Assembly (NCBI RefSeq): GCF_963678635.1
Contig: NC_087069.1
Location: 806,001-870,000 of the forward strand
Direction: 5' to 3'
From: Symsagittifera roscoffensis
Taxonomy: Eukaryota > Xenacoelomorpha > Acoela > Convolutidae
Length of the DNA stretch: 64,000 nt
Shown here: piece by piece, positions 51,621 through 60,339 of the stretch
Numbering within the stretch: position 1 is the stretch's first letter
Layout: every line of letters starts with the position of its first letter
Notes under the pieces: generated by a model
The model's input: only the letters and a program-made list of their open reading frames with translations
Told to the model about the DNA's origin: nothing
The model's database searches: none
Position numbers and translations under genes: made by a program

Positions 51621-52818
51621 TTCAGCAACTAGTATCCTCAATACCCCAAGAGATTTTAACCAGTACTTCTTACGGACAGAAAGAACAGGGGAGCAGCAAG
51701 CGAAAGAAAACCGTCACCTTTGTGGACCGGGATAAAGAGGGTGAAGTTATAGAACAAAATCTGCTGCAAGACTATTTGTCCGGGGAGAAGGATGAGGAGA
51801 ATAAACAGCGATCACAAGATCAGCACCGGGACAAGAAAATTTGTCCGGGGAGTCTGAGATAGACGAGAAAATTCCTGATGAGAAACAGGACCTAGAGAAC
51901 AAGGTTTTGTCCGGGGAGTTCAGATGGATGCGAAGAAAGTACAGACATGATCTGGAGGAGCGTGCAGTCTCCAGCACAACACCTTCGACGGATGATAATT
52001 CAGAAAGCTCAAGAATGGACACCTACTCAGACAGGAATTTGAACTCGGGATCAGAACTGTCAGAACTGGCAATACACACGCTACTAGTGGAAACTCGGGC
52101 AAGGGACCTGGACAGAGAGGTGTACCAGGATCCGGACAGCGATCGCTACCTTATACCGAGCGAAAGAGTCTTTGACAACGCAGCGGATGACTTGGAGACA
52201 ATAGCGGTATCGAAACGCTCGATAAGCCTGTTGCCGCAGAAAGCGGTAGTCAGGACTGATCTTCTGCCGTTTGAACAAGAAACACAACCGTTGGCGAAGA
52301 TTTGGTGCGTTAAGATGGAAGAAGACACACATCAACCCAACGAGCTGAATAGTCAGATGAGGGTCATGAAGACGTACTTGAAGGCGAGATACAGACTCTC
52401 GGACCTTCTAAGGGCGCAGAGAAATGATCGCATGACAAGCAACCTGAAAAGGTGGATCGAGAATGGTTCTCCGGATAAAGGGGACCTCGAGGAAGATAGT
52501 TATCGCATCCTGAGACAATACTTCATGCAGAAGGAAGGGAGGTTATATTTGAACAAGGACGGGATTGTGGCTTGCAAAAGAAGGGAGGAAAACAGAGTCC
52601 TGTACAAGTATAACGCGATAGTATTACCGCAACTCTATCAGACAGAACTATTATTCAGGTCACATGATCAAATGGGCCATCAGGGGATCGAAAAAGTATA
52701 TCAGAGAATCCTGAAGCGCTTTGAGTGGCCTGGGATGAAAAAGGCATGCGAGAAATGGGTAACAGCATGTCTGTCATGCCAACAGGTCAAGGATCCTAGG
52801 AAGTTGCGATTTCCTTAA
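51612..52818 (+). CDS. pol: Pol: linker with LSGE repeats and integrase zinc-binding domain
   Basis: The frame through 51612-51835 (KRKKTVTFVDRDKEGEV, DYLSGEKDEENK) shifts at about 51836 to a frame open to 52818. LSGE recurs three times (DYLSGEK, NLSGESE, KVLSGEFR), each encoded by the identical TTGTCCGGGGAG, spaced about 65 bases. The segment then enters the integrase N-terminal HHCC domain: HDQMGHQGIEKVYQR and WVTACLSCQQVKD. It ends at an in-frame TAA (52816), where element 1 has a sense codon, so that stop is a mutation in this copy. Confidence 0.8.
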
Positions 52819-53367
52819 CAATCAATTGAGTCGTCTGAATTCAACGAGGTGGTGCAAATAGATCACCAAAAGATATGCATGACAGACAATGGTTACAATC
52901 AGGTGCTGGTCATGATAGATCATTTTACGAAGTATGCGGAGGCCGTGCCCTGCATAACTGCCTCGGCGGAAGAGACATGCGACCACCTGATCAATACATG
53001 GATAGCAAGACATGGTTGTCCGATGACGTTTCAATCGGATAATGGAACAGCTTTCGTAGGAGAGCTTACGAAAGAGCTTATGAGACGCTCACAGGTCGCT
53101 CAGGCTCACTCCACGACATACCACCCTCAAACGAATGGCTTAGTGGAAAGACAGAATAGGACGTTAGTGTCGATGCTGAGAGTATATTGTTCCAGGTATA
53201 TGACCGATTGGGACAGATACCTTCCACAGGTGATGGGGGCATATAACAGCACGCAACACTCCACCACTGGAGTCAGTCCACACATGATGCTAACTGGACA
53301 CGAAAAGTCTTTACCCTTAACCTTCTTCTACCCAGAATATGAGGGAAAGAAAACGTCCCCTACGTGA
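52819..53367 (+). CDS. pol: Pol: integrase catalytic core
   Basis: Same frame as the preceding segment after the TAA. The DDE catalytic residues are visible in VVQIDHQKICMTDNGYN, FQSDNGTAFVG and HPQTNGLVERQNRTL. It is very similar to 3-600 of element 1. It closes at a stop created by a small deletion (KTSP then YV, where element 1 has TSPQAYV), after which the frame at 53364 continues. Confidence 0.92.
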   Translation, partial: QSIESSEFNEVVQIDHQKICMTDNGYNQVLVMIDHFTKYAEAVPCITASAEETCDHLINTWIARHGCPMTFQSDNGTAFVGELTKELMRRSQVAQAHSTTYHPQTNGLVERQNRTLVSMLRVYCSRYMTDWDRYLPQVMGAYNSTQHSTTGVSPHMMLTGHEKSLPLTFFYPEYEGKKTSPT

Positions 53368-55010
53368 GGGATGTGATCAGACGCCAACAGGAGTTGAACG
53401 ATTTGTGTAGACGAAACACTCAGCAGGCACAGGCAAGGCAGAGGAAAAGATTCGACAAGAAAGCAGCTGGTGCAAAGGCTTACTCGGTAGGAGACTACGT
53501 ATGGGTATTTCAGAACGTTATACCACCGAAAGGGACAAAGAAGCTTCTAAAAAAGTGGAGGGGACCCTTCATGATTACAGAGGTGCACCAGGAGGGACGC
53601 TTTTATAGACTGAGTACTGGCCGAGCCGCCCACTACGAGAACATCAAGCCACACAATCCATCGACAGAAGACTGGTGTATACCTGCAGACATGGAAGAAG
53701 GGGATTGTCTAATGATGGATCCTGCTTGTGAGGTCAATGAAAAAGGCACCAGGGAGAAGAACGATGGAAACGAAATCGTAGAGGAGGGTACGGATACACC
53801 GCTGGACCTGGATCCAAACGAACGGATCGAAGCGGACGATGAAACCTTACCCTACGCAGAAGAAGATTGGCAGGATCCCGAACAGATAGAGGTTCCAAAG
53901 AACTTGGAACCGGATCTTCCGTCCACGATGCAGACTCGTCAGAAGGACGGGACGAGACCAAGAAAGAAATACAATCCTTACGGTGACGACTTTGTAGTGG
54001 ATAGGATAGATCTTAAGAAAATAGTGGAGGAAGTAGTGGGTCTAGAGGAAATAACTGTGTCACAAGACATTGACATAGTCGATGATCACAACGATGAGTG
54101 GGTTGACGACTGGTCGAAGCCCGAGGTAGAATTCGACGATGAGCAACAGCAGTCATATGAACAAGACCTGACGAACCTGCGTGTCTTAGAGTGGCTGAAT
54201 GAAACGACCTCGGATCCGGAGGAGACCAGCGTCACGATTCAAGACGTAGATCGTGAAAGCATGAAATACATCAAGACTGAACGAGATGATCCTTCCTGGG
54301 CTGCCCAGGAAGGACGACTACTCATTCCGGCTTCTAACCTTGACTTGATACCCGGTATGCGATCGACGGGGACGTCGATGGATTTTTTTGTCCGGGGAGT
54401 GGGGGTAGGACTTACCCACACTGAAAACTTGATAATAAAAAAATTAAGAATAGCAAGAGAAACAGGAGACTTAGAAGCAGAAACAGGCGAAGAACCTAAG
54501 AAACCTGACATAGGCAGGGTAGTTGAGTCATATTTTAATTTACCAAATGAATATTCTAGTAACATAATACTAACAGACAGTGATTTCATACTCACAAACA
54601 GAACATGTGCGATAGCAATCACCGCAGACATGAGTTTTAGGACGGTGCTAGCGGCAGATTTTAAGAGGGAATATAAAAACGTGGAATTCCTTTGGAAGCA
54701 AAGACCAGGGATAGGGGGCGTAGCAGCCTTACCTCCGGCGGTGTCGCAGATACCGGGAAAGTACTTGTGCTTCTTGGTAACGAGGGCGACGGAGAAGCAG
54801 CACGTGGACCCAGAAAACCTAGTCTTGTCTTTGACGAGGCTGAGGGACTTCCTTGTGGAAATGGACGTGAAGGAGCTCTCGCTTCCAGTGTACGATCCAA
54901 ACAGAGGAAGACTGCATCCTCGGGAATTGTACGCGCTTGTACACGTGATATTCTCTGATACGAACATACCAGTATATCTACATAAGAAATATTACTTAAG
55001 TATAGGCTGA
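53364..55010 (+). CDS. pol: Pol: integrase C-terminal domain and C-terminal macro-like domain
   Basis: This 548-residue frame begins RDVIRRQQELNDLCRRN and contains the integrase C-terminal domain (VGDYVWVFQNV, KKWRGPFMI, RFYRLSTGRAAHYENIKPH), an acidic linker of about 250 residues, the FVRGVGVGLTHTENL motif, and from about residue 410 a TARG1/Poa1-like macro segment: IAITADMSF, ADFKREYKNVEFLWKQ, GIGGVAALPP, GKYLCFLVTRA, LRDFLVEMDVKELSLPVYDPNRG, and VYLHKK. Compared with TARG1 the catalytic Lys and Asp positions appear to be Arg and Gly, so ADP-ribose hydrolysis is doubtful. A structural or ADP-ribose-binding role is possible (inference). Confidence 0.85.
   Translation: MRDVIRRQQELNDLCRRNTQQAQARQRKRFDKKAAGAKAYSVGDYVWVFQNVIPPKGTKKLLKKWRGPFMITEVHQEGRFYRLSTGRAAHYENIKPHNPSTEDWCIPADMEEGDCLMMDPACEVNEKGTREKNDGNEIVEEGTDTPLDLDPNERIEADDETLPYAEEDWQDPEQIEVPKNLEPDLPSTMQTRQKDGTRPRKKYNPYGDDFVVDRIDLKKIVEEVVGLEEITVSQDIDIVDDHNDEWVDDWSKPEVEFDDEQQQSYEQDLTNLRVLEWLNETTSDPEETSVTIQDVDRESMKYIKTERDDPSWAAQEGRLLIPASNLDLIPGMRSTGTSMDFFVRGVGVGLTHTENLIIKKLRIARETGDLEAETGEEPKKPDIGRVVESYFNLPNEYSSNIILTDSDFILTNRTCAIAITADMSFRTVLAADFKREYKNVEFLWKQRPGIGGVAALPPAVSQIPGKYLCFLVTRATEKQHVDPENLVLSLTRLRDFLVEMDVKELSLPVYDPNRGRLHPRELYALVHVIFSDTNIPVYLHKKYYLSIG
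54362..54421 (+). promoter_or_regulatory. Conserved pol-internal block (copy 2)
   Basis: Counterpart of 1541-1600 with 3 mismatches: hairpin ATCGAC-GGGGAC-GTCGAT, T run, GTCCGGGGAG at 54390-54399, G-rich tract, GGGTA/TACCC hairpin. Confidence 0.5.
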
Positions 55011-55411
55011 GTGATGTGCGAGAGGGTGTTAGGCCAAAGACCAAGTTGTATGTAATATGTGATATGTGTGTTATGTTATGTTATGTTATGTGTAAGGTTA
55101 TTAAGATCATGGGTAAGTAGGGGTTAGTGACCATGAACAACTAAATGACGATCTTGGGAATAGATCCAAAGTTTGGACTGTCCAATCTTAGGTCGAATTC
55201 CAAAATTTTAGAAAACAATTGATTTTAATAAATTTTAGGATAATTATCTTTTTATCTGAACTGTCTTTAAGCAAATTTTAACGATATATGTTAAGGTGAA
55301 ACTGACAAGTGTGATATTCGTGATTTATTTTCTAGATCCTGATTGATCATTTAAATTACTCACTTGAGTCAAATTATCAAATCGAATCAAATCAAACTTG
55401 GAAAGAACAGT
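55011..55411 (+). other. Spacer between pol and ORF3 with splice-acceptor-like site
   Basis: No ORF. It contains a TTATG pentanucleotide run (about 55070-55090) and TGATTTATTTTCTAG ending at 55335, a good 3' splice-site match 76 bases before the ORF3 ATG. Confidence 0.5.
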
Positions 55412-57139
55412 ATGGACAACTTCAACCTGGATGAATTGATGAACCTGGCAGAGGCATATGTGGGACCGATGGTAGATGCGATCTATCGTCGGCTGATCGA
55501 ACGAGACTTCGCTCTGGAGGACTCAGGGGTGGTCATGTTGCTGACCGCCCTGATCAACATCTTGGGGCACGACAACCGTGGGGACCGCCCCACGGAAGTC
55601 CTGTTGATGGCAGCATATGGAGAAAGAGGAGTACTAGACCGCCAGAACATGAGAGTGATGAGGTGGAGAAACGGGGCTCTCTCAGGGAGTGACTTGGCGA
55701 ATGAGCCTGGGTTGGGAAGTTCTAGGACTTACCAACCAGGTGAGATGCCAATGCCCTCTAAGCCTAAACCTGGGCTGACGAGAATGCATCGGGAGATGAA
55801 CAGCGAGGCGACCTCGTCTGGTTCACCACTGAGAGCAGCTGTGCCACCAAAAAGGGCGAAAGTAACACAGAAGGTTCAGACGAACCAAACCATACAAGAT
55901 CTGGACGAGATGAATGATCAGCTGAGAAGTACGAAGAAGGAGCTGGACGAGATGACCAAAAGCATGCTCCAGATGGAGGAAGATCGAGATATGTGGAGAA
56001 AGTTGTTTGAAGACTGCAACAAAAAGCAGGGTCAAGAGATCGAGCGCTTAAGGCAGGAATACAAAGAACGATCGGAGCAGGTGGCGTTGACATTGGCCGT
56101 GGAGAAAGTGATACCTGCAAGGGATATTCCTCGTGGGCAGTCCCCGATGGAGCTCTTGACACCTCGAGAAATGAGTCAAACAACGGAGACACGGCTTCCA
56201 GCAGAGAAGAATCGAGTAACAATCCCGGATCCTAGTGACACCTTGGGTGATCCCGTCGTAGAACAGACAGTGAGGAGGCTGATAGAGACAGCTGGACGAC
56301 TGGTCGCTAACGAGAATGCGCCAGGTTCCGGGGTGACTGCACCCTATGGAACGATTGACGATACGGGCAGAGTACAACTCTCCCAGACCGTGATCAGACA
56401 AGGGATAAGTAACGTGACACCACTCATGGGGAGCTCGAGAATCCCAGAGAGGAAAGTACGAAAGATGCCAGCGAAGAAAGTGTCTCGCATAATAGACGTG
56501 CAGAAGAATAATCAATTGAAATATAATTTCACGGGAGTTCCGGAGACAGATCCGAGGGCCTGCTTCAATCGAGCTACCTGGAGCCCGGCTGTGAACCTGC
56601 AGCAACCACCACTCGGGACATCTCACCTGATATTGGGAGACAGCTTAGTCAGAGTGCTGTCGAATTTGAGGACCTCATGGGTCACCACGGTGATGGCCTT
56701 TGGAGGCGCGACGATAGCCCAATTATATCGGATGGTGGAACTGATGAATCCAGGGAAGATTCCCAATGTGATGATCTTAGTTGGGACGAATGATATCTCC
56801 AGAGGATCAGACGAGCAGGAAGCACTGTGGGAGTCAATGATGGTGTGTTTGATCACTACTCTCTGGCAGAAATTCAGTTGCGCGGTACTGACCGTTTGCA
56901 CGGTGCCAATGAACGCGAGAAGCCTGACGGCATCAGGAAGAAGGCACAATGAGGGAGTAATAAGATGGAACAACATCTTGAGGAACCTAGCAAATCGAAA
57001 TGCCGGAAGAATGATCCTCATGGACATTGAACATGAGTTGAGAGCCATGGATCAGGCCAGACTGACCACGGATGGCATCCACTTCGACAGTATCGAAGGA
57101 CAATTGGTTGAATCGAGTCTTCCAAGAACGGTTGGATGA
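55412..57139 (+). CDS. Giant ORF3, segment 1: head, coiled coil, SGNH hydrolase domain
   Basis: ATG 55412 aligns with the start of ORF3 in element 1. Residues about 175-245 form a coiled coil. SGNH motifs are GDSL with Ser411, GTND with Asn460, and DGIH with Asp554 and His557. The intervals Ser-Asn (49), Asn-Asp (94) and Asp-His (3) are exactly those of element 1. A frameshift near 57105 ends this frame soon after the SGNH domain; the frame starting before 57072 continues with WLNRVFQERL, matching element 1 WLNDVFQEHI. Confidence 0.82.
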   Translation: MDNFNLDELMNLAEAYVGPMVDAIYRRLIERDFALEDSGVVMLLTALINILGHDNRGDRPTEVLLMAAYGERGVLDRQNMRVMRWRNGALSGSDLANEPGLGSSRTYQPGEMPMPSKPKPGLTRMHREMNSEATSSGSPLRAAVPPKRAKVTQKVQTNQTIQDLDEMNDQLRSTKKELDEMTKSMLQMEEDRDMWRKLFEDCNKKQGQEIERLRQEYKERSEQVALTLAVEKVIPARDIPRGQSPMELLTPREMSQTTETRLPAEKNRVTIPDPSDTLGDPVVEQTVRRLIETAGRLVANENAPGSGVTAPYGTIDDTGRVQLSQTVIRQGISNVTPLMGSSRIPERKVRKMPAKKVSRIIDVQKNNQLKYNFTGVPETDPRACFNRATWSPAVNLQQPPLGTSHLILGDSLVRVLSNLRTSWVTTVMAFGGATIAQLYRMVELMNPGKIPNVMILVGTNDISRGSDEQEALWESMMVCLITTLWQKFSCAVLTVCTVPMNARSLTASGRRHNEGVIRWNNILRNLANRNAGRMILMDIEHELRAMDQARLTTDGIHFDSIEGQLVESSLPRTVG

Positions 57140-59621
57140 GCTGGAAGCAGAACTCTTTGACACAGGAGTGCTGAAGGATGAGGGAACGGTGAGTGATGCG
57201 GTGATTACCACCTTTGTGCCTCCTAGCCTGGAAACACGCTTGGGTACGGTCCCAGCCGTCACGAATTACCGGCAACAAAGCTCCAGCGAACCAGGTCGAA
57301 GAACAGACGTGCAGGATCGGTTGGGAGAAGCACCGATGAGGAGGACAATTCATCCTAGGAGAAGGATAGGACCTGTCAACCAACCAATCGAAGAAGTAGC
57401 AGGCACATCTAGATCGGACACTAGACCGGAGACGACAAGTACCAGTCGAGAGGAGAGACCGAGCAGAGGCTCATTGTTGTGGTCGAGATCCATACCGTTT
57501 CCTTGGCATATATACAAAGACGAACTAATGAAGCTGGACCTACAGAGAGTAAGCTTCATCGAAGATGCAAGGAGGATGCTGAATGGAGCGACGCTATCCG
57601 TCAGCAGATTATACTCAATAACCGGCGTAGACTGGTTGATAGCCGCTAGCGTAAATTTCAGCTCCACGACGGCCTTGAGATTTGCTGATTTGGAGGGACT
57701 GCCCTCTAACAACACGATGGGACCAGTGAATGCGAGACCGTTGCAAGATGTGAGATTGAACCATGATGGGGGGAATCGTGAAGAGAGACCAGGAAGATTC
57801 CTGACGGCGAGAGCGCCGATTGGACAACACGTGAAGATATTTAGGCAGCTGACGACACCACCTGGTCATGTGAAGGAGAGAGTGTACCCAAAACTAGTGA
57901 ACCAAGATGGTGATGCCCAGAGATATGGCGGATTGACAGCGATAAAGAAAGATGAGACCATCTTCGCCGCCTATGACAAAGCAGAGATGAGGAAGGCCAA
58001 AATCATGGTAGTAGCGAATTCAGAGTTCGTGTACACCTCCAAGTCTTTGTTTTGGCCGGACGTCATAATGTTGGCCGCGGTTGACTTAGACCTATTGCAA
58101 TCAGTGTCTTTGGCTATAGGGGTACAAAGGCAGACAGACATGAACCCAATAACGATTGTGTTTGCTGGCATCAATGACCATCTACACAGTAGAGGTTTTC
58201 TGAGCAGGCTCAGAGATCCTGCAACAGCAGAAAACGCAGTATGGCTAGCAATAAAAGACATCCTGGAGTCGATGGGTGAAGTGGTGGATGCGACGAAGGA
58301 GGGGTCATTCAATAAAGTGGCGTTGAGAGTAGTATTTGCGTTGTCTCCGGGATATGCACATCTCCCGGATGGACTGAAATTTGTGTATGCAATGGTAGCC
58401 TTACTTTCGGAAGGAAAATATGATGTGATCATATCGGCCCCGAATCGCATGATAGAAATGGAGAACCTGAGGCCACTTAAGGCTGAACTGCCTGCAGTAT
58501 GGTCAGATATCTCAAACGCTATGAGAGGATTCAAGGACCACGCTCTACACATGTTAGTGTTGGACGAAGTGCTGGGGTTGGAACTGTCCAAATTCAGTCG
58601 ACAACTCAAACTGAAACCGGGAATAGACGACGACCATCGAGTGATCACGGCAATGTCCAACGACTTATGGTTCCGAGCAATGGAAGTGGCAAGTGAAGAC
58701 ACAAGAAGAAAAAATTCACTAGAGACGAGAGCTCATCTGGAGGCGATGGTTCTGAGAACCAAGCCGGAAGCCAACCAGTGGCTACACCTGAACCCTAGAG
58801 TAGCGGCATTGGGTGCAGATGCTTTTCAGCAAGGCCCCATAATGATCACGAAGATACATGCCTACTTGTTGAAGGAGGTGAACCTGGCGGAAAATGCCGG
58901 AGAAAAGACCGCTGAGTTTGTGAACAGGATGTGTCAGATTAATCTGGAAAACTTCTGGACCCAGGAAGTGAAGGGACAGGAGGGATTTGAAAGGACAGAC
59001 AGCATGCTAGAAGGGTTGGGAGCCGGATGGACCGCGTCCTTCTTGGCAAAAGTTTACCCGAAAGTCTCGCACTATTTGATAAAGGAATTTCTCCAAGCAG
59101 TAGTGAGAGTATCGATAGTGGAACTAATAGCCTTGTTCGTGACGTTCGGAGCGGAGAATTTCGTGAAAGGACCGGCGATACTGCTCACCGATAGAATACA
59201 GAACCTGCGGCTAGATGGACTTCTGACATTGATCGCAATTTTCCACGGAAACTTGGGAGGACTAATGAAACTGGCACGTTGTCCAGAGCAGATGAAAGAG
59301 AGAGTGAGGAACTTGGATATGAAGAAATCCACGGACTCGTGGAACAAAATAAGAGACCTGAGACACACTCTCATCCAATATCTCTTGCAGCAAAATCGCT
59401 TTGGAACCGGAGAAGACGAGACGATTGAAAGAGAGGAAGATGTTAGACGACATGTTGGAGGCATGCCGCTATTAACTGATCTGAGCTTGGCTATGAGGAC
59501 CGATCCCTTGGCGCTGATCAGAGGAGTCACGGAGTTCGTGACAGTGATCTATGGACCAGCAGTCACGTTTGCGTTCCCTGACGTTAAAGTGGAAGCATTT
59601 GGAGGTCGGTGCTGCACCTGA
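57072..59621 (+). CDS. Giant ORF3, segment 2: linker, second SGNH-like domain, helical region
   Basis: True continuation begins at about 57106 (DNWLNRVFQ); the upstream ATG at 57072 lies in the wrong part of the overlap. After a disordered linker come homologues of the second SGNH-like domain: VVANSEFVYTSKSLFWPD, FAGINDHLHSRGFL, LSPGYAHLPDGLKFVYA, APNRMIE, LVLDEVLGLELSKFSRQL and IDDDHRVITA. Near the end EFVTVIYGPAVTFAFPDV shows that the codon corresponding to the TGA of element 1 is GTG here. The frame is lost near 59600 by an indel. Confidence 0.8.
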   Translation: MASTSTVSKDNWLNRVFQERLDELEAELFDTGVLKDEGTVSDAVITTFVPPSLETRLGTVPAVTNYRQQSSSEPGRRTDVQDRLGEAPMRRTIHPRRRIGPVNQPIEEVAGTSRSDTRPETTSTSREERPSRGSLLWSRSIPFPWHIYKDELMKLDLQRVSFIEDARRMLNGATLSVSRLYSITGVDWLIAASVNFSSTTALRFADLEGLPSNNTMGPVNARPLQDVRLNHDGGNREERPGRFLTARAPIGQHVKIFRQLTTPPGHVKERVYPKLVNQDGDAQRYGGLTAIKKDETIFAAYDKAEMRKAKIMVVANSEFVYTSKSLFWPDVIMLAAVDLDLLQSVSLAIGVQRQTDMNPITIVFAGINDHLHSRGFLSRLRDPATAENAVWLAIKDILESMGEVVDATKEGSFNKVALRVVFALSPGYAHLPDGLKFVYAMVALLSEGKYDVIISAPNRMIEMENLRPLKAELPAVWSDISNAMRGFKDHALHMLVLDEVLGLELSKFSRQLKLKPGIDDDHRVITAMSNDLWFRAMEVASEDTRRKNSLETRAHLEAMVLRTKPEANQWLHLNPRVAALGADAFQQGPIMITKIHAYLLKEVNLAENAGEKTAEFVNRMCQINLENFWTQEVKGQEGFERTDSMLEGLGAGWTASFLAKVYPKVSHYLIKEFLQAVVRVSIVELIALFVTFGAENFVKGPAILLTDRIQNLRLDGLLTLIAIFHGNLGGLMKLARCPEQMKERVRNLDMKKSTDSWNKIRDLRHTLIQYLLQQNRFGTGEDETIEREEDVRRHVGGMPLLTDLSLAMRTDPLALIRGVTEFVTVIYGPAVTFAFPDVKVEAFGGRCCT

Positions 59622-60313
59622 ACCTCATATCGGCAGTGGACGGTAGTACACTGAACTGGTGTGAGCAGCACACATTGCGGGAGCTCATGAGTGAAGATCT
59701 GTTGTTTGCGAAAATATCGGAGCCAGAGATGACAGTCATCAATTTTGACGATCACTTCCGTGACCGCATGGGAGAAGTAGAAAGAGGACACATCGAGGTG
59801 TTTCCAAAGCTTTGGAATCTGAGACCCTATGACAAAACGAATGGTGAAATAACCAGAGTGCCTCGTCTCACTGCAGCATATCACAAAGTGAGAGAAGAGA
59901 CGAAGGACTGGGGTGATTACAAGAAGCTACCGGAGGCAATCCCTGAATTCCCTCTGATAAGAAGGATGTTGCTCGGAGCAGTCTCCGTGGTACAAACTCC
60001 TAGGTTGAGAGCATTCGAAACCAATGAAAGGAGAGTAGGGAATTTCTCGGGAACGATGGATCCATACTTCGTGGGGAGAAATGCCGCCGTGTTACAGTAC
60101 ACACGATTTGCGTACACGGATCAAGCGACGAGAAGGCGAATAAGCAACGCCGCTACTCCCAAGCCTGGACGATTTGATGAGGAATGGAAGGGACTAGGCT
60201 TAGCTCCGATGAGAATGAGAGGCAGGACAGAATTGCCTGAAGCCTCATTAATCCTGACTAGCGTAAAACAGGAGATGAAAGTGGGAGGAGTACTGCAGAC
60301 GAGAACCTTCTAG
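59609..60313 (+). CDS. Giant ORF3, segment 3
   Basis: Continues the alignment with element 1 in a new frame: LHLNLISAVDGSTLNWCEQ against element 1 LSLISILDGTALNWCQQ, then PEFPLIRRMLLG and MDPYFVGRNAAV. No domain recognised. It stops at 60311 after another frameshift near 60300; the next frame resumes with ENLLAPFGCEE, matching YKAPYGLEQ in element 1. Confidence 0.75.
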   Translation: MLHLNLISAVDGSTLNWCEQHTLRELMSEDLLFAKISEPEMTVINFDDHFRDRMGEVERGHIEVFPKLWNLRPYDKTNGEITRVPRLTAAYHKVREETKDWGDYKKLPEAIPEFPLIRRMLLGAVSVVQTPRLRAFETNERRVGNFSGTMDPYFVGRNAAVLQYTRFAYTDQATRRRISNAATPKPGRFDEEWKGLGLAPMRMRGRTELPEASLILTSVKQEMKVGGVLQTRTF

Positions 60314-60339
60314 CACCCTTCGGCTGTGAAGAAACCAAA

